A stretch of 64,000 nt of DNA from Apostichopus japonicus (lineage: Eukaryota > Echinodermata > Holothuroidea > Aspidochirotida > Stichopodidae). The notes beneath the pieces are model-generated. The model was not told the origin of the DNA, searched no databases, and worked only from the letters and a program-made list of their open reading frames with translations. Below are positions 1 to 12,369 of this stretch, piece after piece; within the stretch, counting starts at the first letter, position 1, and each line of letters begins with the position of its first letter. The stretch is taken from the NCBI RefSeq assembly GCF_037975245.1, contig NC_092567.1:18854876-18918875 (forward strand). Direction: 5' to 3'. The position numbers and the translations under genes are program-made.

Positions 1-856
1 ACGCCACAAATTATGATGCAATTGCATATTGCATTTCCGACATATTGACGTACACGACTACGTCACATCCGCTTGGAGTAAAAAGACGGGAAAATCGGGA
101 TTTAATTTACAAAACGTACCTTTGCAATTAGCTCTCAAGGTAATTATAAGTTTCAAGTTCACAGATCTTTCCAGTGCTGTGGGGTTTGCCTTAGAAAGTA
201 TTCTTATGAAGCGCCCTCACATGGAGAGCAACTTACTCTGAGCTAATACATGGATATCACGTGAAAGCATCGATCTGCCATAATATGCATTCGGAGGTTC
301 AGCTTCCTATAGACCTCTTCATTTAGACACCATAATTAATCAGGCTAACCATAATGGTAAACCTATAGGGTGAGGGTTAACGCCATAATTGTTTGGAAAT
401 TCTTTTCGAAGTCGAAAACCTTTCCACTTAATGCCGCACATATAAATTTTAGTTCCAACCAAGATTTTGACTTTCTTAAGACTTTTATATTTTGGACATG
501 CCATTCTCCAGTGATTCTGTGACGTTATCACACTCGTTTGGAAGGTGGTGAAGTTTTCCATAGAAACTATTAGTTCTGCAAGTTTCTTTCGATTTTTAGC
601 CTCAGTTTGAAAATATGGCCAGTTTAGCATTTTAACCATTTTTAACTTCTAAACCAGAAATGGTATGAGCATCCGTCTCGAATATGTTTGGGAACTAGTG
701 ACCCACTAAGCCATAAATTTAGAAGATCGGACCCCCCCCCCCCCCACTCTTACGGAATACCTTTGAGAAAACAGGTGTATTGGACTATATATGCTACAAA
801 ACATGAGCATTATTATGTATAGCTGATCATGTGAAGGTTTATATAGAAGCACTCCT
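1..856. other. Left flank, no recognised gene
   Basis: No gene or repeat family was recognised here. An open frame on the minus strand at 340-639 (99 codons) has a lysine-rich, otherwise plain translation without a familiar motif, and I do not call it a gene. A run of C sits near 731-746. The last bases, 852-856 (CTCCT), are the left copy of the target duplication of the gypsy element that follows. Confidence 0.5.
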
Positions 857-1384
857 TTAGACGCTAGGGTTATTAGGTGGTAAATTATATGAAATATAAA
901 AGTACGTCACTCACCTCAAACACTACAGTCCTATTTGCGCTAGGTCGCCGTCTCGTACGAATCCTACAGACAGAATCCAATTAAAAATCCAAACACAAAT
1001 TCCGCTATCAAAATCCTAATCCATAAAAACAATTCGCCCGGAAGCGGGGCAACACGTATCCGATTTGATATTGAATAAAAGTAGGGAAAAACAATTAAAG
1101 TTTTCCGTTTAAGCGTAATTTCGTCGTAAGTATAAGCGTTGTCGATCCGTTGAATATCGTAATCCAAGTCGTAGTCGTTAGTCGTAAAAAGCTCTATACT
1201 ATCTATCGTTGTGTGAAAGATTTCGCTTATCGTTCGTCGGAATAAAACCATCCATTGTTTTATCGAAACCAAATGTCTCTTGACCTAGTATTAGTCATGA
1301 CATTGATGAAGTGATTATTGATCGTAATTAATCTTCTAAAATTGAGGGCGCACTTTCGATTTGATAAAAGTGAAGTCCTCTACA
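857..1384 (-). repeat. 3' LTR of the gypsy element
   Basis: 528-bp direct repeat of 5574-6101. On the element's strand it starts TGTAGAGGACTTCAC and ends CGTCTAA. An open frame of 102 codons (964-1272, minus) lies inside both LTRs with the same translation; it is a by-product of LTR identity and no protein is claimed. Confidence 0.95.
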
Positions 1385-1396
1385 TAGCCCCCTTCC
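1385..1396 (-). other. Polypurine tract
   Basis: On the minus strand the sequence just before the 3' LTR reads GGAAGGGGGCTA. Its purine richness and position directly against the LTR start make it the plus-strand primer of the element. Confidence 0.8.
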
Positions 1397-1468
1397 AGAT
1401 CACTCGCGAAAAAGAGTGATCGATAAGAAAAACAAAACGTTATATAAAACATATATGTACACAGTTCT

Positions 1469-4000
1469 TCACCTATATCGCACTGGCCAATGAACCCGCC
1501 TACCTGATCGCGTAACGGTCTTTGGCTTGGGGTCAGGCTGTATGAGTCCGGTGGGCGTATCGTCAGAGTGGCGTGTCTTGGTTGAAACTTCGTCGTTCTC
1601 GAAAGAGGGCGTGGGCAAAGTAAGCGGTTCGGTCGGTTCCACAAGTTCATCGCCTTCAGCATACGCGACCTTTAACCTGTCAATCGACACTGTGTCGTGT
1701 TTGCAATTGATGTCCAATACAAATGTTTTGTCCCCCCTGGAAATGACACGGAAAGGCCCTCGGTACGGAGGTTGCAGTGGACGTTTCACTGAATCGACTC
1801 TAACCCAAACGTGTGTGCAGTGCTGAAGATCGTCGGACTGCTGCGCATGTCGTTGATTTGGCCTGGTGTCGGTCCGTTTTAAATCGGCCATCTGACGTTT
1901 CAGGCGGTCGACGAAAATTGTAGGGTCAAGTTCTTTCACGTCAGGAACAGGAGATACCAGTTGACATGGCACGCGAAGAGTAGTACCGAAAACTAATTCC
2001 GCTGCACTGCACCCGAGGTCGGCTTTTAGCGTTGTACGTATGCTTAACAAAACAAGTGGCAAAACCTCGGCCCACTTGGAAGGATCGCGTTGAGCTTTGA
2101 TGGATGATTTGAGATGCCTATGGAAGCGTTCCACAAGCCCATTGGATATCGGGTGATACGCAGTCGTACGTATTCGTTTGCTGCCGAGAAGAGCGGTCAG
2201 TTGTTTGAACAGAGCAGATTCGAATTGAGCGCCTCTATCCGTCGTTATAGTCGAGGGCACACCGAAAATGGAAATCCATCTGCTGACAAATGCTTCAGCT
2301 ACAGTCTGGGCAGTGATATCTGGAATACAGATTGCTTCCGGCCAACGAGTGAAGCGGTCGATAACGGTGAGGAGGTATTTGTATCCTCTTGACGGTGGGA
2401 GTGGGCCCACAATGTCCAAATGAATGTGTTCAAAACGAGCATCGGGGACAGCAAAAGTACCAAGTGGCGTCGTCGTGTGTCGGTGCACTTTGGCGCGTTG
2501 GCAGGACTCACAGGATTTAGCCCATGACCTGACGTCTTTGTTTATGTTGGGCCACACGAAACGGTCCGTGATAAGTTTCCGTGTTGCTCTGATTCCAGGA
2601 TGCGACATGGAGTGAAGTGAATTAAAAATGTCTTTCCGAAACACCTTTGGTATAAACGGTCGAGGTGAACCGGTTGACATATCACACCATATCGTGCCAG
2701 GTGATGATGGGAGCGGAATCTCCTGAAATTTCATGACAGTGGAGTCCTTCAATTCCTGAAGCTGAATGTCATGTTGTTGTTTTGCAGCGATTTGAGCAAA
2801 GTCGATCAGGGTAGATGAGGGCAAACCTTGACGGAATGCGTTAACGCCTAAACGAGACAGTGCGTCTGCGACGACATTGTCCTTTCCACTGACGTGGCGA
2901 ATATCCGCCGTGAACTGGGAAACGAAATCCAGATGCCGTATCTCTCTCGGTGAGTAGCGGTCGGTACTAGTTTTTAACGCGTACGTTAGTGGTTTGTGGT
3001 CGGTGAGAATGAAGAATTGTCGTCCCTCTAGTATATGACGGAAATGACGTATTGCCGAGTATATTGCTAGTAGTTCACGACCAAATGCACTGTATCGCGA
3101 TTCTGTCTCGCTTAGTTTTCGAGAGAAAAACGAGATTGGATGCCAAACTCCTTCAATATTTTGCTGTAACACGCCTCCTAAGGCTTTATCCGAGGCGTCC
3201 ACCATTAATGAAAGGGGTTTGGATGAGTCGGGATGCGTAAGGAGAGTTGCGTTGGCGAGCGCTCGTTTGCTCTCCTCGAATGATTCGGATGCTTCGTCAT
3301 TCCAGTCAATCGGTGCTGACTTGGGCTTCTTTCCCGCTAATAAGTCTGTTAACGGGTGTAAAATACTGGAACATCTCGGGATGAATCTCCTATAAAAGTT
3401 GATAAGTCCAAGATATTCTCGAAGTTTGCGTAACGAATTTGGTTTCGGAAATTCGGCTATGGCTTGCACTTTCTCCGGGAGAGGTGATATTCCTTTGGAG
3501 CTCAATTTGTGTCCAAGAAATTCGAGTTCTGGAACACCGAACTGACACTTAGTTGGATTGATCACCACTCCGTAATCTGCGAGTCTGGCAAACAGCTGTT
3601 TAAGGTGACGGGTATGTTCCTCTGGGGAATTGCTGGCCACGAGTACGTCATCAATGTAAGTGTAGCAAAATGGCAAACCGCGCGTTACCTCGTCCATGAA
3701 GCGTTGGAACGTCTGGGCGGCATTGCGGAGTCCAAACGGCATTCGTTTAAATTCGAAGAGGCCGAAAGGAGTTGTGATGGCCGTTTTGCAAATATCGGAG
3801 TCTTCCACCGGGATTTGATGGTAGGCTCGCACTAAATCAATTTGGAATAAATTGATGTTCCCGACAGTGAAGTTGAAAAATCGTGAATGTGTGGAATAGG
3901 GTAGCGGTCTGGAATGGTAACGTTGTTTAGGGCTCGATAATCGCCACATGGCCTCCAATCTCCGTTCTTTTTGGGCACCATGTGTAGAGGGGATGACCAA
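1469..4000 (-). pseudogene. Gypsy pol, 3' part: reverse transcriptase, RNase H, integrase
   Basis: An 843-codon open frame holding most of pol. Reading from its start, real pol sequence begins near the motif [11 protein letters not shown]; the roughly 50 codons before that are out of frame. Domains in order: reverse transcriptase with the catalytic YIDD box, RNase H ([18 protein letters not shown], then DALSRL), integrase with an HHCC zinc finger (H..H and CESCQ) and a DDE core ([21 protein letters not shown]), and a C-terminal tail. The frame is one base off relative to the upstream pol frame ending at 3832, so the protein is split. All catalytic residues I looked for are present, which fits a very recent break. 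Confidence 0.92.
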
Positions 4001-4683
4001 TTGCTGTTAGATTGTCGGACGATCCCAAGTTGCAGCATGTGGTCAAATTCTTGTCGAGCGATAGTTAGCTTGTTGGGCGGTAGACGACGTGTGCGAGAAA
4101 AAACGGGTGCTCCGATCGTGTTAATATAGTGCGTTACCGAATGTTTCACCTGTGTTTCTTCAAAAGTTACCCGCAAAATTTCTGGGAATTCCTTTAATAG
4201 AGCATGATAAGGTGAATCATTAGGTGTTGTGGCAAACATCGGACAAAGGGACGTTTCTTCAGTTGAAATGCCTTCAATAGTCAGATTGGTTAACCTGTCG
4301 ATAAGTGTATTATTTCGAATATCGACAAGTAATCCAAAATATCGTAAGAAATCACAACCGAGAATAGCAGTTTCCACGTCGGCGATCACAAAGACCCACG
4401 GAAAGTTCCTACGCAAACCAATATTGAGTGTTAGTGACTTGTGCCCGAAAGTGTCTATTTTGGTCCGATTTGCCGCTTGAAGATATGGCCCCTTTCCGCG
4501 ATTATATAGGTCACAACGTACGGGGGGTACCACACTGACCGCTGCCCCTGTATCAATGAGAAAACGTTTCGTGGTGGTTCTGTCACGAATGTAAAACAGG
4601 CGGCTTCGATTTTGGCCAACGCTCGCCACCGTTACACGCTGGCCTGTTCGTTTTCCGGCTTTAAATTGCTTGGATACTTGCAT
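3832..4683 (-). pseudogene. Gypsy pol, 5' part: protease and start of reverse transcriptase
   Basis: The upstream pol frame. It carries the aspartic protease with the active-site motif LIDTGA (Asp at about residue 44) and the distal ILGCDFL motif, then the start of the reverse transcriptase ([18 protein letters not shown]). It overlaps the end of gag by about 50 nt and lies in the -1 frame relative to gag, so pol was probably made by -1 ribosomal frameshifting; the slip site was not identified. The frame stops at 3832 because one base is missing around 3832-3842, inside the conserved reverse transcriptase block; the continuation is in the frame of 1469-4000. Confidence 0.9.
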
Positions 4684-5459
4684 GGCGCTCTACATTTCCT
4701 GGCCTTATCACCAAATGATTGATGATACCAACAAATATCACTGTCGACGTTACTGGGATTATTTGACTGGGAACTGAATCTTTGTCGGCTTCGAGATCGG
4801 CTTCGACTGCGCTCCCTGACCTCTGACTTTAGTGAAGCAATTTGGGCAGTGAGTTCACGGACTTGTTCACTTAGTTGTTGCACTTCTGATTTTTGTGCCT
4901 GGGCCTGGGGTGTTTGTATGGCAGCGATGGGAGGATATGCAGGAGTAACTTCCATGATTTTATCCGCTAACTCGGCTACGGTTTCTATCGGTGTGGTGTC
5001 GCTCATCGACGCCAGAATTAGTTGGGCGCTCGATGGAAGTCGCTGAACAAAAAGTTGTTTCAAAATGTTCGCATGAAGGGTGTTTGTACCTAGCAGCTGA
5101 CGCATTTTGCGCAACAGTTGCGTGGGTTTTCGATCCCCCAATTCTTCAGAAATTAACAACTGGTGGAGCCGTTTTTGCTCCGAAGCCGTTGTTCGCTTAA
5201 TCAACTCCTCCTTTAGTTTTTTATAGGGTTGGTCGCTTGGCTTACTTATGAGCAAGTCGCGTACTTCCTGGGCTATTTCCGGTTGTAGGGACGATATCAC
5301 GTAGGAATATTTTGTATCCTCGTTAGTAACTCTCCTCGTTACGAATTGCGCCTCAACCTGTGCGAACCAGATAATTGGGTCATTGGGCCAGTACGGAGGT
5401 AATTTAATACTAACTGCGGATAGCGATTGTTGTGTTTCGTGTGAATTTTCTGGATCCAT
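4632..5459 (-). CDS. Gypsy gag polyprotein
   Basis: Encodes 275 aa if the first methionine of [11 protein letters not shown] is used; this start suits the family better than the longer open frame that reaches up to 5558, because the extra residues are hydrophobic and atypical. The capsid-like part has the usual [10 protein letters not shown] segment. A predicted coiled coil ([18 protein letters not shown]) is followed by an SR-rich stretch and one zinc knuckle, [18 protein letters not shown], of the CHCC type seen in CsRn1-clade elements rather than the usual CCHC. The frame is intact. Gag would form the particle shell and bind the element RNA. Confidence 0.92.
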   Translation of the reverse strand: MDPENSHETQQSLSAVSIKLPPYWPNDPIIWFAQVEAQFVTRRVTNEDTKYSYVISSLQPEIAQEVRDLLISKPSDQPYKKLKEELIKRTTASEQKRLHQLLISEELGDRKPTQLLRKMRQLLGTNTLHANILKQLFVQRLPSSAQLILASMSDTTPIETVAELADKIMEVTPAYPPIAAIQTPQAQAQKSEVQQLSEQVRELTAQIASLKSEVRERSRSRSRSRQRFSSQSNNPSNVDSDICWYHQSFGDKARKCRAPCKYPSNLKPENEQASV

Positions 5460-5553
5460 GATGTACAGTATTATATTATTCCAATGCGAAAAACAGTAGT
5501 AAAAAATTATGCGATTTTTAGTACATGGGAAGTATTCAAGGCAACCTAGCTGA

Positions 5554-5571
5554 ATCACGTCGGGGTCACCA
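5554..5571 (-). other. Primer binding site, tRNA-Trp
   Basis: The plus strand reads ATCACGTCGGGGTCACCA, the 3' end of animal tRNA-Trp with its CCA tail, two bases inside the 5' LTR. The coding strand therefore pairs with tRNA-Trp over 18 nt. tRNA-Trp priming is known for the CsRn1 clade. Confidence 0.88.
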
Positions 5572-5573
5572 CT

Positions 5574-6101
5574 TTAGACGCTAGGGTTATTAGGTGGTAA
5601 ATTATATGAAATATAAAAGTACGTCACTCACCTCAAACACTACAGTCCTATTTGCGCTAGGTCGCCGTCTCGTACGAATCCTACAGACAGAATCCAATTA
5701 AAAATCCAAACACAAATTCCGCTATCAAAATCCTAATCCATAAAAACAATTCGCCCGGAAGCGGGGCAACACGTATCCGATTTGATATTGAATAAAAGTA
5801 GGGAAAAACAATTAAAGTTTTCCGTTTAAGCGTAATTTCGTCGTAAGTATAAGCGTTGTCGATCCGTTGAATATCGTAATCCAAGTCGTAGTCGTTAGTC
5901 GTAAAAAGCTCTATACTATCTATCGTTGTGTGAAAGATTTCGCTTATCGTTCGTCGGAATAAAACCATCCATTGTTTTATCGAAACCAAATGTCTCTTGA
6001 CCTAGTATTAGTCATGACATTGATGAAGTGATTATTGATCGTAATTAATCTTCTAAAATTGAGGGCGCACTTTCGATTTGATAAAAGTGAAGTCCTCTAC
6101 A
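5574..6101 (-). repeat. 5' LTR of the gypsy element
   Basis: 528 bp, same length as the LTR at 857-1384 and no difference found on reading both. It is followed at 6102-6106 by CTCCT, the right copy of the target duplication. Confidence 0.95.
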
Positions 6102-6424
6102 CTCCTTCCTTCCACAAATTGTTCTCATCTGTTATTGGTATATTTCGAATCAGCCTGCTGAACTTTGGTCCGGTAGTTAGCTATTCACACATCTTACATC
6201 ACTGCTCATTTATTAGCCGTGCTGCTGGGGTATTTTTCTTTATTATTCACTTTTCTTAAAGGATGAGTACATCATTTACAAAAGGGCAATGAGCAGCCTA
6301 GTAATGAGCAAATAAGAAACCAGAAAGTCAAAGATTTAGTGATTCCTTGCCCATAGGAGAAATTTTGCTAGGGCTTTGATTTCAACTTGAGAGATTTGGA
6401 TATATCATGTTTGTAGGTTATTCA

Positions 6425-7210
6425 CAGTTTGGGCTGTATTGACCTTCACCAAAACAATAGGGTTCTTTAATTAATATGGATCATCGACATACCAAGTACA
6501 TATCGAAATCTTATTGCTTACTAAAAAGATACTGGCCAGAGAGAACCTACAGGAACTCAGCAACTTACGAGAAATGCAGCGCGTACACCGGTTTCGTTGC
6601 GACAGTTTTGTACGGATGCCTGATCCGGACGAAGAAATGATATATAGCTTGTGCATCATGATCGTAGGGCAGAAACATGTATGTGATGACTGTATGGTCG
6701 ATGTTGGGTACCGTAGAATGGGTTTTCTGAAAACTACTTCTCTTGACCTCAAAGGAAATTTGACACGCATGAAATTCCACAGCGGTTTTGTTCTCACCAA
6801 AGGCAATCTACGTGCTTTGTTTGTACATTAACGCAATTTCACTTTTAGAGTAATTTTTTTTACAAGATTTTCAGACTTTCACCTCTGCTGGCCTCAAAGA
6901 CTGTTGACCCGCATCCAATATAATGGGGATCTTCTACACAATATGGGCCATCTACATACTAAGTATGAAATCCTTCCAAGTTACCCCTTCCTATAAGATA
7001 TTGTGTTTACAAGCAGTTTAAGAGGTTTTTAGTTGACCTCTGGTGACCTCAAATGACCCTTGACCTCCGCCAAAAACAATAGTAGTCTTTTTCCTAATAT
7101 GGGTTACCCACATGTAGAGTATGAGTTAAATACAAGCTTCAATTATTGAGATAACGTGTTTACAAGAAAGTGTCACATACACACACACGCACACCCACGC
7201 GAACCCACAC
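6425..7210. repeat. TGACC-rich interspersed repeat
   Basis: Shows the hallmark strings of the window's commonest repeat: a ttgaccttcaccaaaacaat segment near 6440, a second related segment near 7060, many TGACCT half sites and a closing CA-rich tail with ACACACAC at 7170-7205. An open frame on plus at 6514-6831 (105 codons, with an equally open antisense frame) lies between the two segments; its translation (MPDPDEEMIYSLC, CDDCMVDVGYRRMG) is not recognised and I leave it unassigned. Confidence 0.55.
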
Positions 7211-10200
7211 AATCACCATCGCATTGATTTCTTCAGCCTTTGGCAAGGAATCAAGAAGAGACCTGTTTCTGGATATAATGCCCCAGAGAACTACAGCAAC
7301 TGAAATACAATGACTCAGACTTTCCTAATTTATTCTTTTTATTTCAAACCAAAAATATAGTATAAATGTAAAAATACACGAGGTACACAAAATATGAATA
7401 TATAGGGTAAGAGAAAAGATGTGATAAGGAGCTTGAAATAAACTTGATTGAAATGTACTGTAAATGTCATTACAATCCCAGCTACCTATACCACTCCACC
7501 CCCTCCAAAGTAATACTAGTAAAAAAACAACAACAATAATAATAACAACAATAAGAATGACGATGAATAATAATCATAATAAAAGGCATTTACATTAAGT
7601 TGCCCATGGATTGGTTACCTGAAACTCTCGACCCGCCCACCCTCCCCCACCTCACCCCTCCGCTTTTCTTAATGGATGTGTGCAAGTTATCATGGTTCAC
7701 TATTTCACTCAACAAATACTGCAACATGCTTGGACCACATAAACACTGAATGCTCCAAACCACCGTACTTCAGATGTTGTCAGCAACTGTTTCCATCGTT
7801 GAGGCAATTCAAGTAACACACTTTGCATTGAATTGGTGCCTTCATGAATAAAATGTAGTAAAATAAACGAATAGTTAGGAAGCAGTACAATATATTTCGT
7901 AGATTTCAAGAAGTTAAAAAAAAAAAAAAAATCAACAACTGTTCATAACTTTCTGCAGATCATTTCTCATGTTTTTGCTATGTTGTGGCTCCTGCTTCAA
8001 GGTGTCCTGGGTATTACAGGGTATAACACAAAGTCATTGCCCACTAAACCATGAGTATGAAGCATTGAATTCAATGAATTTTAATTATTTCTAGAAGTTT
8101 ATGCTCTTACTCATACAGTATGCTATGATGATGCTATGATGGATGGCTAGTTGTCAATTAAAAAAGAACAAATTAAAACCATGAGATAAACACAATCACT
8201 TCACATACTGAGAGGTGCCTGGTACTTACTGCATTGGTCAGGAGAGAAAACCCATATGTTACCTTCATGTTTATAGTTAAGTCTCTATTTTTCCATTTCT
8301 TCTTTGTTTTAAATGATTTGCTTGTAATCCTATCAAGAATATTGTTTCCCAGAAGACATACTGTGTTTATGCTTCTAATTGGCAACACCTCTCAGTTTTA
8401 GTCAGATACCCCCAGCCCCTCAACCTCCACCCTAAAGTATTACAAAGTGCTGACTGACAGGTGGTGGTTCCCAGTGTCAGCCACTATAGAACAACAATAC
8501 TTGTCCATACTTTTGGGGGTATTTTGGCACAGAGATTAGTCAAACTTTTGGCTTTAAAGGTAGTCAGTATAGGCCCCAAATTATAGCATGCTATAACTGC
8601 TAGAAGTTTTCAAAAAGTACTTTCCTGGAGGTCTTTACTATAGATACAAACTGTTCTCAGAAATTGTTAAGGAACACACAAGATGACTAAATGTCCCAGT
8701 TAGGAAATTTCCTCGAAGTTTGTAATAAAAAAAAGTTTAAGAATTTTGACCAAAGGTGACCATATTTGAATATCTAGCATAGTTGAAGCCACTATAGTAT
8801 ACCTTTAAGAGGAACCCCACCTGGAATTAGTGATTTACTTGAAACACTCAATGCATATCTACTTTCTTTACCGGGCCTCTATATTGCACAAAACATTTTA
8901 CTCATTAACTTTTTCCTTGCAAGAATATAAAGAAATTCCAAGAGACCTTTACATAGCAATAGGAACAGTGACACCAATTTATGTGTTCGTTATGCTGTCC
9001 CCAATTCCCACCCCACTCACTTACTCACATATTGTCATTTTGTAATATATTATCAAGAGATAATTGCTATTGCAGTTGAAGTCTCATTTTTACTGGACAC
9101 TGCCTTGATATACCATTCTATGTGAGATCAACCTCACCTTCTAGTTTACAGACACACTCACTATGCACAACATTAACTATACAGTATGTGGATATGAATC
9201 TAATTATTCATAAAGTACCTGCACTTTTTGAGGTAATGTTCCTCCATAGGCTTATGTGTGCTGTGTCCACCACTTTCCATTTACCAGTTCCAGTATTAAA
9301 CACTTCTGGGGTGGTACAGTGCCCTAAAATGGACAAAACTTAGACAGATAATATATGTGATTCAGTGACTAATGCATGTCCTTAATGGAAAACTGGGGAA
9401 CACAGAATAGCAAATACTAAGGGAGAAATTATGGAGAACATTATACAAGATGAACATTGTTCATGATAACTATATCTGGGGCAGTGAGTTGCAAAGGTAA
9501 GCACAAATGGATTACAGGTGAAAATATGGGTTTATTTCCAGTCATCAAATGGTGCTTATGAACACATTGGCTTTACAAGAGGTGCTCAAAATCATCCATT
9601 GTTAGCTCAGCCATGCCAACATGCTGTAATATTTGCATAGTTCAACAATTTGTTTCTGATGAGAAATGTATGCCTATGTGTGTAATAAAAATTTCTTGTT
9701 TAAACATATGGGCCTACAGAGCATCCGGGTGGGAACCTTCAGGTCCACTAACTACAGACATTTCCATACACATGGCTTATAGTGGATAACCAGTTTGCTG
9801 AAAGCTGTTCTTCTCTTTATAGATTAGTTATCTGTTCCAGTAGTTCCAAAGTATGAGATGGCAACATCCAAACATGTTTCCTTTTAACAGTTTTTGTTGC
9901 TGTTTAATCTGAAGTTAGCTGCCGAGCTAACAACTCATTTTGAGTCTTTCATTTGAACACCAGTGGATGGTCTATAATGAAGTCATGATTACTTTAAAAT
10001 TACCCCTACCATTCACATTTGTTGTGTACAGTGATGGACACTAGAAAGCAAGATTATCACAGAGAAAATTCCTATGTAGACAATGTGAGGAAATTCAACG
10101 AGAGCTTTGCCACTGAAAACTCCTGTAATTCCTTTTGTTACAAGTATCATGATGGTGCCGAATACTTGACCTTCTTTTTGGAAACTGTTTGGCTGTATGA

Positions 10201-10775
10201 TATCTGTTGATGGAATTGAACCACCTGCTGAATGAATTCTGCATCACCAGAACAGATTATATAATGGCCTAACAAGTTCCAAAAAGAAAGAAATCAATTT
10301 GGTCTATGTTTCTAGCACCTAGAACATTAAAACTGAAGTCTAATTTTGGAGTTGAATGTCAAAAAACAAATCATCCCTCAATACAATTGCTACACATACT
10401 GTAGGGAATGAAACTTTGGAGAACCACCAGCAGGGGGATGAATGTATGAATATGATGAAACAGTCATGGATGTGGAGTAAATCTCCACTATATGGAAAGT
10501 ACATTGCATTCCACACAGCCCACAGATTTTGAGAAGACTTCATCAGGGGAAGAATAATCTTGTGCAACCTGTAAAAATGTTTTTTTGCTGACAATGTTAT
10601 TAATGGCCAATCACAATTTACAACGAATATCATAGCATGTACAGGCCTATTGAAGTTCGATGAGTTTACACAGTTGGAGACCATTGCATTTCAATATCTC
10701 AATCAGACCATTGTTTGTCTTCAAATCTATCATATTTCTGAAATATCATGAGGAAATAGGAATAATTAATAGGCC
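7211..10775. other. Intergenic stretch, nothing recognised
   Basis: About 3.5 kb of AT-rich DNA with short open frames only, no splice-bounded coding segment and no repeat I know. A CAA/AAT-rich simple stretch lies near 7525-7590 and poly-A near 7917-7930. Confidence 0.4.
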
Positions 10776-11046
10776 GTGGCTATTCTTACGACTAGTCGTA
10801 ACAATTATTTATAAACTTTTCTTACGAAAAAGGCGAATTCAAGCGCAGTAAAGTAAATAAAGCAACTGCGCATGTAGTAGGGGTAACCCTAACCCTACCC
10901 TAACTTTAATCCTAAACCCCAATCCTAACCCTAACCGGAAATTATTGTTACTCCTGGTCGTAAAAAATAGTACTCCTGTCATAAAAATAGCAACTGCGCA
11001 TGCGTAATCGGAAATTATTCTTACGAACAGTCGTAAGAATAGCCAC
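10776..11046. mobile_element. Short TIR element with degenerate telomere-like core
   Basis: A 271-bp element bounded by imperfect inverted repeats that start GTGGCTATTCTTACGACT (left) and, on the other strand, GTGGCTATTCTTACGACTG (right). Sub-terminal copies of CGTAA/TTACG motifs recur inside. Its middle (about 10880-10935) is a run of CCCTAA-type hexamers with errors. No coding capacity; it is a MITE-like non-autonomous element. No clear target duplication was found. Confidence 0.7.
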
Positions 11047-12369
11047 TTTGTAATTAATATCCTCTTGTTTGAACAAACGTAGGACTGGAGAAGAAACATT
11101 ATATAGCCTAGACCTACCTGCCTGGAAGATCCACACGAATCTTCAACACGTCCTTCATCATGAGTTTCGTTTTCAGATAATTAGGTGCAGGTGCCATACG
11201 AGCTATAAACGTTAACATTAAATGTACTGTTACTGTTAGGCCTTTGCCTATTTAATTATTAGGGCCTAGCCTACTCCAGTCTCACGTCTCAGTGTGTAAC
11301 TTGAAGTCATATGGACGAATTGTCAAGTAACGCAATAACGTTGTTCTGTGAAAATCCGACCACTTTTACTTGGTAGTCCTCAGCACAGTTACCGGGCACA
11401 AATGCATTGCGTTCATATCAAAAATAGGAACTGAAGGCTTCACTTGGTTGTTCAGCGTAATAAAGTGACTGTAAGTATTGGCCTTGGCTATTACTAACGT
11501 AAGTCCATGTACACCACTGAAACCGGGGTCGGCATAAGTTTACACAAGGGCGCAGACATGTTGTTTATCCAGGAAATGCCTGCGATTGGCTGAAACCCTA
11601 AATCTTTTCTGAGATCTATTTTGATTGGTGCTAACATTCTGTGACAACGTCGTAGTGCAAATGCTGAGCACATGAAAGGTCAAATGTCGGTCAAATTGAT
11701 TAGACCAATTAAAAACTAGAGCACCAATGGTGCAGAAGCTCATACCTTTTCAAGCTTAAAAATGTAGGGCCCAAAAAACTTTATGGCCCACCAAATTTCA
11801 GGCCATTTTTCAGATTCCACCAATTTTGGGCCCATGAGGGATAACCCCCCCCCCCTCCTTTAGCAGAATCCTGGCCACACCACTGGCTATAATTCCTATT
11901 TTCCCCCTTTAAATCCTATTTTACCCACTCTCTCAAACAATACCACTGACCTACCCTATTAAACTTTCTCCCCTCTACCTGAGCAGACCTGAAGCACTCC
12001 TTGCCAAAATTTTGGCTGGCTGTCTACAATACCTCAGGCTCAAAGACTTCTAAGAATCGGCAAGTGCTGATTGGCTATAGGGCTCTCATGCTTACAGTTC
12101 GACAGTTAATAACAACTCCCAGTCCTGCTTTAATTCCACTAACAGCCTCTGCAGAGCTTAACCACAAATGTAAACAAACACTGCAGAGACTGGGAGACAA
12201 ATTAAAGGAGCTTTGGCAAAAGGTGAAGGCTCAGATTTTTTTAAACAATGGGGATTAATTGTAATTAATTAACTTTTGACCAAAAATTATTAGGCATCAC
12301 CTTATTCATACACAATCCAACAATCTTCAGTTCAACTTTGAATATGATCCATCAAATTCTTGAGGAGAT
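11047..12369. other. Intergenic stretch with repeat fragments
   Basis: No gene recognised. A C-run followed by agaatcctggccacaccac (11847-11882) resembles the end of a hAT-type MITE seen elsewhere in the window. The open frame at 12001-12258 has no known motif. Confidence 0.4.

Larger units (their letters stand above)
857..6101 (-). mobile_element. Ty3/gypsy LTR retrotransposon, CsRn1-like, nearly intact
   Basis: A complete element on the minus strand: 5' LTR 5574-6101, tRNA-Trp primer site, gag, pol (protease, reverse transcriptase, RNase H, integrase), polypurine tract, 3' LTR 857-1384. Both LTRs are 528 bp, start TGTAGAGG on the coding strand, and showed no difference where I compared them. 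The 5-bp duplication CTCCT flanks it at 852-856 and 6102-6106. The zinc knuckle is of the rearranged C-x2-H-type (CWYH...C...C) and the primer site matches tRNA-Trp; both are known marks of the CsRn1 clade. The element is young but pol carries a single-base deletion in the reverse transcriptase, so this copy is probably not autonomous unless the break is an assembly error. Confidence 0.95.

Noticed and set aside
964-1272. 102-codon frame present twice with the same protein (also 5681-5989)
   Set aside because: It lies in the two LTRs; identity comes from the LTR copies and no LTR protein is known in this clade.
6514-6831. 105-codon plus-strand frame as host gene
   Set aside because: Flanked by TGACC repeat segments, antisense also open, no known domain; kept only as unassigned.
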